From assembly GCA_020850375.1 (NCBI GenBank), contig JADZET010000288.1:1-7610 (forward strand): a stretch of DNA of 7,610 nucleotides, read 5' to 3'. Each line of letters opens with the position of its first letter. Within the stretch, counting starts at the first letter, position 1. Under the pieces are notes generated by a model, which did not search any database, was not told the origin of the DNA, and saw nothing but the letters and a program-made list of their open reading frames with translations. The stretch is from Phycisphaeraceae bacterium (GTDB lineage Bacteria; Planctomycetota; Phycisphaerae; Phycisphaerales; Phycisphaeraceae). This document shows positions 1 to 5,484 of this stretch, piece by piece. Position numbers and translations under genes: made by a program.

Positions 1-1
1 G

Positions 2-526
2 ATGCGCAAGTCGCAGGTGCACCCGATTCCGGTGGACGAGGCCGACCCGGCCGCGGCGTATGAGCGGGAGCTGCGTGAGCACATCCCTTTGTCTCCGCCG
101 TCGAGCAACACCCGTCCGGACGATCAATCGCCGGCGGGCCTGCCCGCGATGCCCCGGCTGGACTTCGTGCTGCTGGGCATGGGCGAGGATGGGCACACCG
201 CGAGCCTGTTCCCCGGTTCACCTGCGCTGGCCGAGACGCGGCGGGCGGTGGCGAACAACGACGGCCCCCACGTCACCCCCCCGCCGCGCGTCACGATGAC
301 CTACCCGCTGCTCAACGCGGCCCGGGAGTTGGCGATCCTGGTGACGGGCGAGAACAAGGCCGCGACCCTCCGCCGCGTGCACGACTGCCTGCGCCACTAC
401 GGGCCGGACCCGACGACGCTTCCTGTTACTGGCCTGGCGCCGCATCGGCCGGACACGGAAGTGACCTGGTTCCTCGACCCGGCGGCCGCGGGCCAGGAAC
501 CGGACTCCTCGTCTGCCATACGTTAG
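2..526 (+). CDS. pgl: 6-phosphogluconolactonase, 5'-truncated by window edge
   Basis: Hydrolyses 6-phosphogluconolactone to 6-phosphogluconate, the second step of the oxidative pentose phosphate pathway, in the cytosol. Of the 174 codons visible, residues 59-72 read GMGEDGHTASLFPG, the family signature with its conserved histidine (H65). RVTMT at 96-100 and a C-terminal WFLD segment (156-159) also match the family. The opening residues, ending in VHPIP, correspond to the middle of the family (usual length about 230-260), so about 80 N-terminal residues lie upstream. The ATG at base 2 is probably an internal methionine, not the start. Compared with my memory of the family there is a Pro/Ser-rich stretch of some 15 extra residues at about 30-48, just before the signature; this looks like a surface loop. 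The gene ends in TAG. The next gene starts 57 bases later with no T-run terminator between, so co-transcription is possible. Confidence 0.93.
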   Translation: MRKSQVHPIPVDEADPAAAYERELREHIPLSPPSSNTRPDDQSPAGLPAMPRLDFVLLGMGEDGHTASLFPGSPALAETRRAVANNDGPHVTPPPRVTMTYPLLNAARELAILVTGENKAATLRRVHDCLRHYGPDPTTLPVTGLAPHRPDTEVTWFLDPAAAGQEPDSSSAIR

Positions 527-529
527 AAT
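501..529 (+). promoter_or_regulatory. possible promoter for the transporter gene
   Basis: TAGAAT at 524-529 matches the -10 consensus at 5 of 6 positions and overlaps the TAG stop of pgl. A poor -35 (CGGACT, 501-506, 3 of 6) sits 17 bases upstream. Transcription would begin near 536, just before the hairpin at 540-573. The weak -35 makes this a tentative call; read-through from pgl is an alternative. Confidence 0.3.
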
Positions 530-539
530 GCCCCTCTCG

Positions 540-576
540 CCCCGGGCCAGACCTGGCATGGGGATGCCCGGGGTGA
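540..576 (+). promoter_or_regulatory. hairpin overlapping ribosome binding site of the transporter gene
   Basis: CCCCGGGC (540-547) pairs perfectly with GCCCGGGG (566-573) across an 18-base loop. No T-run follows, so it is not an intrinsic terminator. GGTGA at 572-576 lies 7 bases before the GTG at 584 and is the best Shine-Dalgarno match there; it decides the start codon. Its first two G residues are inside the hairpin's 3' arm, so folding would partly hide the ribosome binding site. A competing small hairpin, GGCAT (555-559) with ATGCC (564-568), is also possible. A role in translation control is inference. Confidence 0.4.
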
Positions 577-583
577 CGGACTC

Positions 584-2629
584 GTGGCTCGGAACCAGGG
601 GATTGTTGCGGACCCGCCGATGAATCCAGACGACGTGCCCGCTGGCAAGAAGATCAAGACGCTGCTGGTCGGCAAGGCCCGCGACCCGCTGGACCGCGGG
701 GTGTTTCACCGCCTGTCGCTGGTGGCCTTCTTCGCCTGGGTGGGTCTGGGCGCCGACGGGCTTTCGTCGTCCTGCTACGGCCCCGAGGAAGCCTTCCGGG
801 CCATGGGGGCCTACCCCTACCTCTCGATCTTCGTGGCCATCGCCTCGGCGTTGACGGTCCTGGTCATCAGCACGAGCTACACCCAGATCATCGAACGTTT
901 CCCCTCCGGCGGCGGCGGGTATGTCGTGGCCAGCAAGCTGCTGACGCCGTCGCTGGGGATGGTCTCGGGGTGCGCCCTGGTGCTGGACTACGTGCTGACG
1001 ATCGCCATCTCCATCGCCAGCGGGATGGACGCCCTGTTCAGCTTCCTGCCGCAGGGCTGGCAGGGCGTGTTCGTGCTGGGGATGTCGCTCAAGCTCTGGG
1101 CGGTGTTCGCCGGGCTTCTGGGGCTGACGCTGCTGAACCTGCGGGGGGTCAAAGAGTCTGTCGTGCCGTTGGTGCCGATCTTCCTGGCCTTCATCCTGAC
1201 ACACGTGTTCGTGATCGGCAGCGCCGTGGCGATGAAGATCGCCAACCTGCCGCACGTCGTGTCGCGGACGGGCGAGGAGCTCTCGGCCGCCTCGGGCGCG
1301 ATCGGCTCGCTGGGCGTGGTGGCGCTGCTGCTGCGGGCCTACAGCATGGGCGCGGGCACCTTCACCGGCATCGAGGCGGTGAGCAACAACCTGGGCATCC
1401 TGCGCGAGCCGCGGGTGCAGACGGGCAAGCGGACGATGGCCTACATGGCCGCCTCGCTGGCCTTCACCGTGCTGGGGCTGATGCTTGCCTACCTGCTCTT
1501 CGACGTGGCCCATGAGGAGGGCAAGACCCTCAACGCCGTGCTCTTCGAGGCATTCACCGCTCGCTGGCCCGGGACGCTCGGGCAGGGGTTCGTCTGGCTG
1601 ACGCTGCTGTCCGAGGCGGCGATCCTGATGATCGCGGCCCAGGCGGGCTTCCTCGGCGGGCCGGCCGTGCTGTCGAACATGGCCCTGGATGGTTGGGCGC
1701 CGCGCCGTTTCGCCAACCTCAGCGACCGGCTGGTGACCGAGAACGGCGTGCTCATGATGGCCGGCGCCGCCGCGGCGATCATCCTCTTTACCCGCGGCTC
1801 CGTCGGGGCGTTGGTGGTGCTCTACAGCATCAACGTCTTTATCACCTTCGTCCTCTCGCAGGCGGGGATGGTCCGTTTGTGGTTCGGCGAGCGCCGGCTC
1901 CCGGGCTCGCAGTGGAAGAAGGGCATCACGCTCAACGGGACGGGCCTGGTGATCTGCGCGTTCATCCTGGTCTCGATCGTCTGGATCAAGTTCCACGAGG
2001 GCGGCTGGGTGACGCTGCTGATCACGGGGGCCCTGGTCCTGGCGGCCATCGCCATCCGCCGGCACTACCGCAACACGGGCCGGATCCTCCGCCGGCTCGA
2101 CGCCCTGGTCCGCGCCGCCGAGCTTCCTCCGCCCGTGCACCGCCCCGACGACGCCCCGCCGGCGTACGACCCGAGCGGCAAGACCGCGGCCGTGCTCGTC
2201 GGCGGGTTCAACGGCGTCGGCCTGCACACCGTGCTCAACGTCGTGCGGCTCTTCCCGCAGTCGTTCAAGAACTTCGTGTTCATCAGCGTCGGCATCATCG
2301 ACGCCGGCAACTTCAAGGGGACCAGCGAGCTGTCGCACCTCCAGCAGCACACGCAGGAGCAGGTCGACAAGTACGTCCGCTTCGCCCAGGGCCAGGGCTA
2401 CTACGCCGAGTCGGTCACCGGCATGGGCATGGACGTCGTGGCCGAGGTGGCCAAGCTCGCGCCGGACATCCTGGCCAAGTTCCCCGACACTGTCTTCTTC
2501 GGCGGGCAACTGGTCTTCGAGAACGAGACCATGCTCACCCGCTTCCTGCACAATTACACCGTCTTCGCCCTACAGCGGCGGTTCTATCGCGACGGCGTGC
2601 CGGTGGTGATCCTGCCGATCCGGCTGTGA
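584..2629 (+). CDS. KimA-like APC-superfamily transporter, probable K+ importer
   Basis: A 681-residue inner-membrane transporter with about 12 hydrophobic helices (roughly residues 44-490, LeuT-type fold) and a cytosolic C-terminal domain (about 530-681). It resembles B. subtilis KimA of the KUP/HAK/KT group: GKA..DPL near the N-terminus, GADGLSSSCYG in helix 1, FPSGGGGYVVASK, LDYVLTIAISIASG in helix 3, TGIEAVSNN in helix 6. Residues that I recall as lining the KimA K+ sites all have counterparts: D58, Y65, D135, T139, S143, T261, E264, Y414. This favours potassium uptake over amino-acid transport, although automatic annotation would probably say amino-acid permease. The C-terminal part has alternating beta/alpha segments reminiscent of a universal-stress-type fold; in KimA the cytosolic domain binds cyclic di-AMP, but I cannot see that here. 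Start: GTG with GGTGA 7 bases upstream; an in-frame ATG at 620 lacks a well-placed binding site. A terminator follows immediately after the stop. Confidence 0.85.
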   Translation: MARNQGIVADPPMNPDDVPAGKKIKTLLVGKARDPLDRGVFHRLSLVAFFAWVGLGADGLSSSCYGPEEAFRAMGAYPYLSIFVAIASALTVLVISTSYTQIIERFPSGGGGYVVASKLLTPSLGMVSGCALVLDYVLTIAISIASGMDALFSFLPQGWQGVFVLGMSLKLWAVFAGLLGLTLLNLRGVKESVVPLVPIFLAFILTHVFVIGSAVAMKIANLPHVVSRTGEELSAASGAIGSLGVVALLLRAYSMGAGTFTGIEAVSNNLGILREPRVQTGKRTMAYMAASLAFTVLGLMLAYLLFDVAHEEGKTLNAVLFEAFTARWPGTLGQGFVWLTLLSEAAILMIAAQAGFLGGPAVLSNMALDGWAPRRFANLSDRLVTENGVLMMAGAAAAIILFTRGSVGALVVLYSINVFITFVLSQAGMVRLWFGERRLPGSQWKKGITLNGTGLVICAFILVSIVWIKFHEGGWVTLLITGALVLAAIAIRRHYRNTGRILRRLDALVRAAELPPPVHRPDDAPPAYDPSGKTAAVLVGGFNGVGLHTVLNVVRLFPQSFKNFVFISVGIIDAGNFKGTSELSHLQQHTQEQVDKYVRFAQGQGYYAESVTGMGMDVVAEVAKLAPDILAKFPDTVFFGGQLVFENETMLTRFLHNYTVFALQRRFYRDGVPVVILPIRL

Positions 2630-2632
2630 TCG

Positions 2633-2652
2633 GCCCGCCGGCGGGCTTTTTT
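2633..2652 (+). terminator. intrinsic terminator after the transporter gene
   Basis: The 14-base palindrome GCCCGCCGGCGGGC (2633-2646) is followed directly by six T residues (2647-2652). It begins 4 bases after the TGA stop. The last two T residues also form the start of the ilvC -35 box. Confidence 0.85.
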
Positions 2653-2679
2653 GACGTCGCGCGACCGGGCCACTAGATT
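2651..2679 (+). promoter_or_regulatory. sigma-70-type promoter of ilvC
   Basis: TTGACG (2651-2656, 5 of 6 to the -35 consensus) and TAGATT (2674-2679, 4 of 6 to the -10 consensus) are separated by exactly 17 bases. The expected transcription start is near 2686. That gives a leader of only about 22 bases, just long enough for the Shine-Dalgarno sequence at 2695-2701. There is no room for an attenuator or riboswitch in the leader, so any control of ilvC would have to act on initiation. Confidence 0.65.
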
Positions 2680-2707
2680 GGCCGGGCTAACCCCAGGAGG
2701 TCCGACG

Positions 2708-3712
2708 ATGGCCATCAAGACGTTGTACGACAAGGACGGTTCGATCCAGCCCCTGCAGGGCAAGACCGTGGCGGTGCTCGGCTACGGTTCGCAGGGCCAC
2801 GCCCACGCCCAGAACCTGCGCGACTCGGGCGTCAAGGTCATCGTGGCCAACCGCAAGGACTCGGCCAACGGCAAGCTCGCGATCGAGCACGGCTTCAACC
2901 CCCTGCCCGTGGCCGACGCCGTCAAGCAGGCCGACCTGATCATCCTGACGCTCCCCGACGAGGTTCAGCCGGACGTCTTCAAGAACGACATCTCGCCCAA
3001 TCTCAAGCCCGGCGCGACGATCGGCTTCACCCACGGCTTCAACATCAACTTCAAGACCATCGTCCCCCCGCCCAGCAGCGACGTGATCATGGTCGCCCCC
3101 AAGGGCCCGGGCCACACCGTCCGCTCGGAGTTCGAGCGCGGCGGCGGCGTGCCCTGTCTGCTGGCCGTGCACCAGGACAAGAGCGGCAAGGCCTTCGACG
3201 TGGCCTTGGCCTGGGCCATCGGCATCGGCGGCGGCAAAGGCGGCATCCTCAAGACCACCATCAAGGACGAGTGCGAGACGGACCTGTTCGGCGAGCAGAC
3301 CGTCCTGTGCGGCGGGCTGTCGGCGATGATCAAGGCCGGCTTCGAGGTTTTGACCGAGGCCGGTTATCCGCCCGAGCTGGCCTACTTCGAGGTCTGCCAC
3401 GAGCTCAAGCTGATCATCAACCTGATCGAACGCGGCGGGCTGAAATACATGCGCTACTCGATCAGCAACACGGCCGAGTTCGGCGACTACCACTCCGGCC
3501 CCAAGGTCATCGACGCCGGCGTGAAGGAGCGGATGAAGAAGGCCCTGGCCGACATCCAGTCCGGCGCCTTCGCCAAGACCTTCCGCGACGACTACGCCAA
3601 GGGCTTCCCCTGGTTCAAGGCCCAGCGTGAGAAGGACGCCAACCACGGCGTCGAGGTCGTCGGCCGCGAACTGCGGCGGATGATGCCCTGGATCAAGCCC
3701 GTTGAGATGTGA
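2708..3712 (+). CDS. ilvC: ketol-acid reductoisomerase, class I (acetohydroxy acid isomeroreductase)
   Basis: Converts acetolactate and acetohydroxybutyrate to the dihydroxy acids of valine/leucine and isoleucine synthesis, using NADPH and Mg2+, in the cytosol. The 334 residues are the usual length of the short class I enzyme. The N-terminal Rossmann domain has GYGSQGHAHAQNL (from G25). The cofactor loop has R49 and S52, typical for NADPH preference; the second serine seen in many homologues is N54 here. The active site is complete: H109 in FTHGFNI, K132 in PKGPGH, D192 and E196 in TDLFGEQ, E228 and E232 in FEVCHE, S253 in SISNTAE. Start: ATG with AGGAGGT (2695-2701) 6 bases upstream; the open frame extends further 5' but overlaps the promoter. 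It has its own promoter and terminator, and no ilvB, ilvN or leuA lies beside it in this window, unlike the common ilvBNC arrangement. Confidence 0.98.
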   Translation: MAIKTLYDKDGSIQPLQGKTVAVLGYGSQGHAHAQNLRDSGVKVIVANRKDSANGKLAIEHGFNPLPVADAVKQADLIILTLPDEVQPDVFKNDISPNLKPGATIGFTHGFNINFKTIVPPPSSDVIMVAPKGPGHTVRSEFERGGGVPCLLAVHQDKSGKAFDVALAWAIGIGGGKGGILKTTIKDECETDLFGEQTVLCGGLSAMIKAGFEVLTEAGYPPELAYFEVCHELKLIINLIERGGLKYMRYSISNTAEFGDYHSGPKVIDAGVKERMKKALADIQSGAFAKTFRDDYAKGFPWFKAQREKDANHGVEVVGRELRRMMPWIKPVEM

Positions 3713-3770
3713 TCCCCCCCGGAAGCCCCGGAAGTTGATCCCGGTGAAATGCCGGTTGATTGAACAACAG

Positions 3771-3798
3771 CCCGGTCGCGCAAGCGGTCGGGTTTTTT
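3771..3798 (+). terminator. intrinsic terminator of ilvC
   Basis: A 9-bp stem (3771-3779 with 3784-3792, including two adjacent G-U wobble pairs) encloses the tetraloop GCAA, a GNRA-type loop, and is followed by six T residues (3793-3798). On the opposite strand the wobble pairs become A-C mismatches and no T-run follows, so it should work for ilvC but not for the converging esterase gene. Confidence 0.85.
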
Positions 3799-3799
3799 C

Positions 3800-5173
3800 T
3801 TATCGGCGTCCGCCGCGACGCGCCAAGCCCGCCGCGATCAGCAGCAGGACCGTCAGGCCGGCGGGCTCGGGCACGACGAGTGAGCCCGCGCTCCCGCCGC
3901 CGACGAGCAGGGTGACGAAGGGGTTGATGTCCTGCACGTCGATGACGTTGTTGTGGCTCAGGTCGCCGTAGAGGGCGCTCGACGGGCCGCCGGCGAGCGC
4001 CCTGATCATGCCGTTGATGTCCTGGACGTTGACCAGGCCGTCGCCGTTGAAGTCGCCGGGCACGCCTGCGGTGAGCGAGGCGCCGTCGGTCAGCCAGGCC
4101 TGCCAGAAGATGTCCGCGATGTGCTGCCCGCCGCTCTGGGAGAAGTGCAGCCCGTCGGCGAGCATGCCGTTGGAGAGGAAGTGGGGATAGTCGCCCGCCG
4201 TGTCGTAAAAGTTGATAAAGCCCAGCCCCCGCTGCCTGGCCACGTCCTCGACCGCCTGCACGATCCCCAGGAGATTGGGGGTGCTGTCGTAGGTGCCGAC
4301 CAGGACGATCTTGGCGTTCGGGGCGTCGGCCTCGAGGCGGTCGATCAACGGGTTGAGGCGCATCGGGTAGGTGCTGCGGTTGTAGGCCTGATCATTCTGG
4401 CCGACCCAGAGGAAGATCAGGTCGGGGTTGACCAGGGGGACCTGCTGGTCGAACGTCCAGTCCCGGTTGAGGTAGTTGTTCACGCCCCATCCGCCGTTGA
4501 CGGCCCGGTGAACGCGGACGCCCGGCCTGTCCGGGGCGCCCAGCGGCTCGCTGTTGTTCATGCCCAGGACGGTCACCCGCCCGTCGCCGAGCGGCTGGAT
4601 GCCCAGCTTGCGGTCCGTGCCGGTGAAGGTGTACTCCCAGGTGCGAACTTGCTCCGTCGCGCTGTAGGTCGAGAAGGTGACGTTGCCGCCGCCGGGCAGG
4701 TCGATCCTGACGGTCCCGCCCTCGGGCTGGGCGACGTAGTGGAGCTGGACGTGGCTCGAGCGCGCCGTGAACGTCGCGACGGTGGCGATCGGTGGATAGG
4801 GAGGCAGCGATCCCTCCGCCCACAGGCCGTCGAGCGAGTGGTGGGGGATCGTGTCCTGATTGATCATGCCTCGCGTCCAGCCGTTGGTGAACCCGGCGCC
4901 CGTCCAGACGCTAAAGCCCTGCCATCCGGCGCCGCCGTTGCCGTAGAAGTTTTGCAGCGACTGCGTGAGGATGGGCAGGTAGCTGTACTGTGTGACCGAG
5001 AGACTGTCGCCGAGAATCAGGATGTCCGCCTGCTGGCCGGCCGCGAGCTTGGCCTTGACCGGCGCGAACGACGAGGCGAGGTTCAGGCTCACCTCGGCCG
5101 ACGCCCGACAGGGCGACAGCACGGCCGCCAGGGCGCACAGGCACAGATACGACCGCAGCGGCGTAAGGCGCAT
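3800..5173 (-). CDS. exported SGNH/GDSL esterase, Ape1-like, with dockerin repeats and PEP-CTERM tail
   Basis: A 457-residue secreted ester hydrolase, probably removing acetyl groups from peptidoglycan or another polysaccharide. Order: signal peptide 1-26 (cleavage after ASA); block I GDSLS with nucleophile S57; GNGGAGW at 78-84; a beta-rich insert to about 205; block III GQND with N260; block V DGLHFS with D340 and H343; dockerin-like repeat 1 (Ca ligands D374, N376, D378, D385) and repeat 2 (D404, S406, N408, D415); PEP-CTERM signal with VPEP at 434-437, a hydrophobic stretch to about 450 and an arginine-rich end. The module between blocks I and III and the GxGGxGW motif recall Neisseria Ape1, a peptidoglycan O-acetylesterase; this is from memory. 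The PEP-CTERM tail implies handling by an exosortase encoded elsewhere. Start: ATG at 5173 with GGAG (5181-5184) 7 bases upstream; the frame is open to 5359 but that extension has no signal-peptide character. The gene converges on ilvC, and I find no terminator of its own. The true substrate is uncertain. Confidence 0.88.
   Translation of the reverse strand: MRLTPLRSYLCLCALAAVLSPCRASAEVSLNLASSFAPVKAKLAAGQQADILILGDSLSVTQYSYLPILTQSLQNFYGNGGAGWQGFSVWTGAGFTNGWTRGMINQDTIPHHSLDGLWAEGSLPPYPPIATVATFTARSSHVQLHYVAQPEGGTVRIDLPGGGNVTFSTYSATEQVRTWEYTFTGTDRKLGIQPLGDGRVTVLGMNNSEPLGAPDRPGVRVHRAVNGGWGVNNYLNRDWTFDQQVPLVNPDLIFLWVGQNDQAYNRSTYPMRLNPLIDRLEADAPNAKIVLVGTYDSTPNLLGIVQAVEDVARQRGLGFINFYDTAGDYPHFLSNGMLADGLHFSQSGGQHIADIFWQAWLTDGASLTAGVPGDFNGDGLVNVQDINGMIRALAGGPSSALYGDLSHNNVIDVQDINPFVTLLVGGGSAGSLVVPEPAGLTVLLLIAAGLARRGGRR
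3923..4029 (-). repeat. duplicated EF-hand segment in the dockerin region
   Basis: The 17-mers at 3923-3939 and 4013-4029 differ at a single base and lie 90 bases (30 codons) apart in the same frame. They encode the V-Q-D-I-N core of the two Ca-binding loops. This is the internal duplication typical of dockerin type I domains. The near-identical bases could reflect recent duplication or gene conversion, or simply shared codon preference. Confidence 0.7.
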
Positions 5174-5223
5174 ACGAAGGCTCCGCGAGGCGCGAACAGG
5201 CAGCAAGCGATGGACTTGCTCCA

Positions 5224-5252
5224 ACCATAACCCACGATCCGGGATCGAACAA
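5224..5252 (-). promoter_or_regulatory. weak candidate promoter of the esterase gene
   Basis: Read on the minus strand, TTGTTC (5252-5247, 3 of 6) and TATGGT (5229-5224, 4 of 6) are 17 bases apart, about 50 bases before the ATG. Most of the palindrome at 5235-5247 fills the spacer between the boxes and could be an operator. The matches are poor; this may be chance. Confidence 0.25.
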
Positions 5253-5358
5253 CAAAAGATTAGGCCGTCGAGATCCTCGCACGGCGGTCCGAGGCGTGTG
5301 CCAACCAGCGGGTGCGGAAACGGCGTCCCCTCGCGTCGCCGCTCCGGTGGACCTGTCA

Positions 5359-5388
5359 TTCGCCCAACCGCTTCGATCGCCTTATACT
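5359..5388 (+). promoter_or_regulatory. candidate promoter of yidC
   Basis: TATACT (5383-5388) matches the -10 consensus at 5 of 6 positions and stands out in GC-rich surroundings. A weak -35, TTCGCC (5359-5364, 3 of 6), lies 18 bases upstream. The start of transcription would be near 5395, giving a leader of about 90 bases before the ATG at 5485. Confidence 0.45.
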
Positions 5389-5484
5389 GCCTATCTTTGC
5401 GTGAGATCAGACCGGCCGGGTGTCGAGGCGCTCCCCGGCGGGTTCATGACAGTTTCCGCCTCGCGGCAAGATGGTGAAGCCTTG

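Larger units (their letters stand above)
5174..5484. other. divergent intergenic region between esterase gene and yidC
   Basis: These 311 bases hold no gene I can support; open frames running into them are extensions of the flanking genes or shadows. It is visibly more AT-rich around 5221-5265 and 5380-5400 than the genes. It contains candidate promoters for both directions, an odd palindrome CGATCC-G-GGATCG (5235-5247), and a 6-bp inverted repeat GCCGGG/CCCGGC (5415-5420 and 5434-5439) in the presumed yidC leader. An in-frame ATG at 5446 could extend YidC by 13 residues, but has no good ribosome binding site. Confidence 0.7.

Noticed and set aside
527..583. Possible cyclic di-AMP (ydaO-type) riboswitch before the KimA-like gene
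   Set aside because: The gap is only 57 bases, while that riboswitch needs well over 100 bases with pseudo-symmetric helices. Only a single hairpin is present.
218..2551. A 777-codon minus-strand open frame antisense to pgl and the transporter
   Set aside because: The plus strand encodes two recognisable families with complete motifs across the same bases. The antisense translation is a His/Asp/Glu/Arg/Gln-rich monotone with no domain or hydrophobic core, as expected for the shadow of GC-rich codons.
2687..3646. A 319-codon minus-strand open frame opposite ilvC
   Set aside because: It is the antisense shadow of a fully conserved ilvC and has no recognisable domain.
3713..3770. Repeated CCGG tetramers and GGAAG/GTTGAT direct repeats after ilvC
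   Set aside because: The units are very short, irregularly spaced and form no convincing stem; they are compatible with chance in GC-rich DNA.
3953..5230. A 425-codon plus-strand open frame opposite the esterase gene
   Set aside because: Composition is Val/Arg/Asp/Gly-rich with no motif, while the minus strand has signal peptide, SGNH blocks, dockerin loops and PEP-CTERM in one frame.
5174..5359. N-terminal extension of the esterase to an ATG at 5359
   Set aside because: The extra 62 residues are Arg/Pro-rich without signal-peptide features, and would bury the clear signal peptide that starts at 5173 behind a GGAG ribosome binding site.
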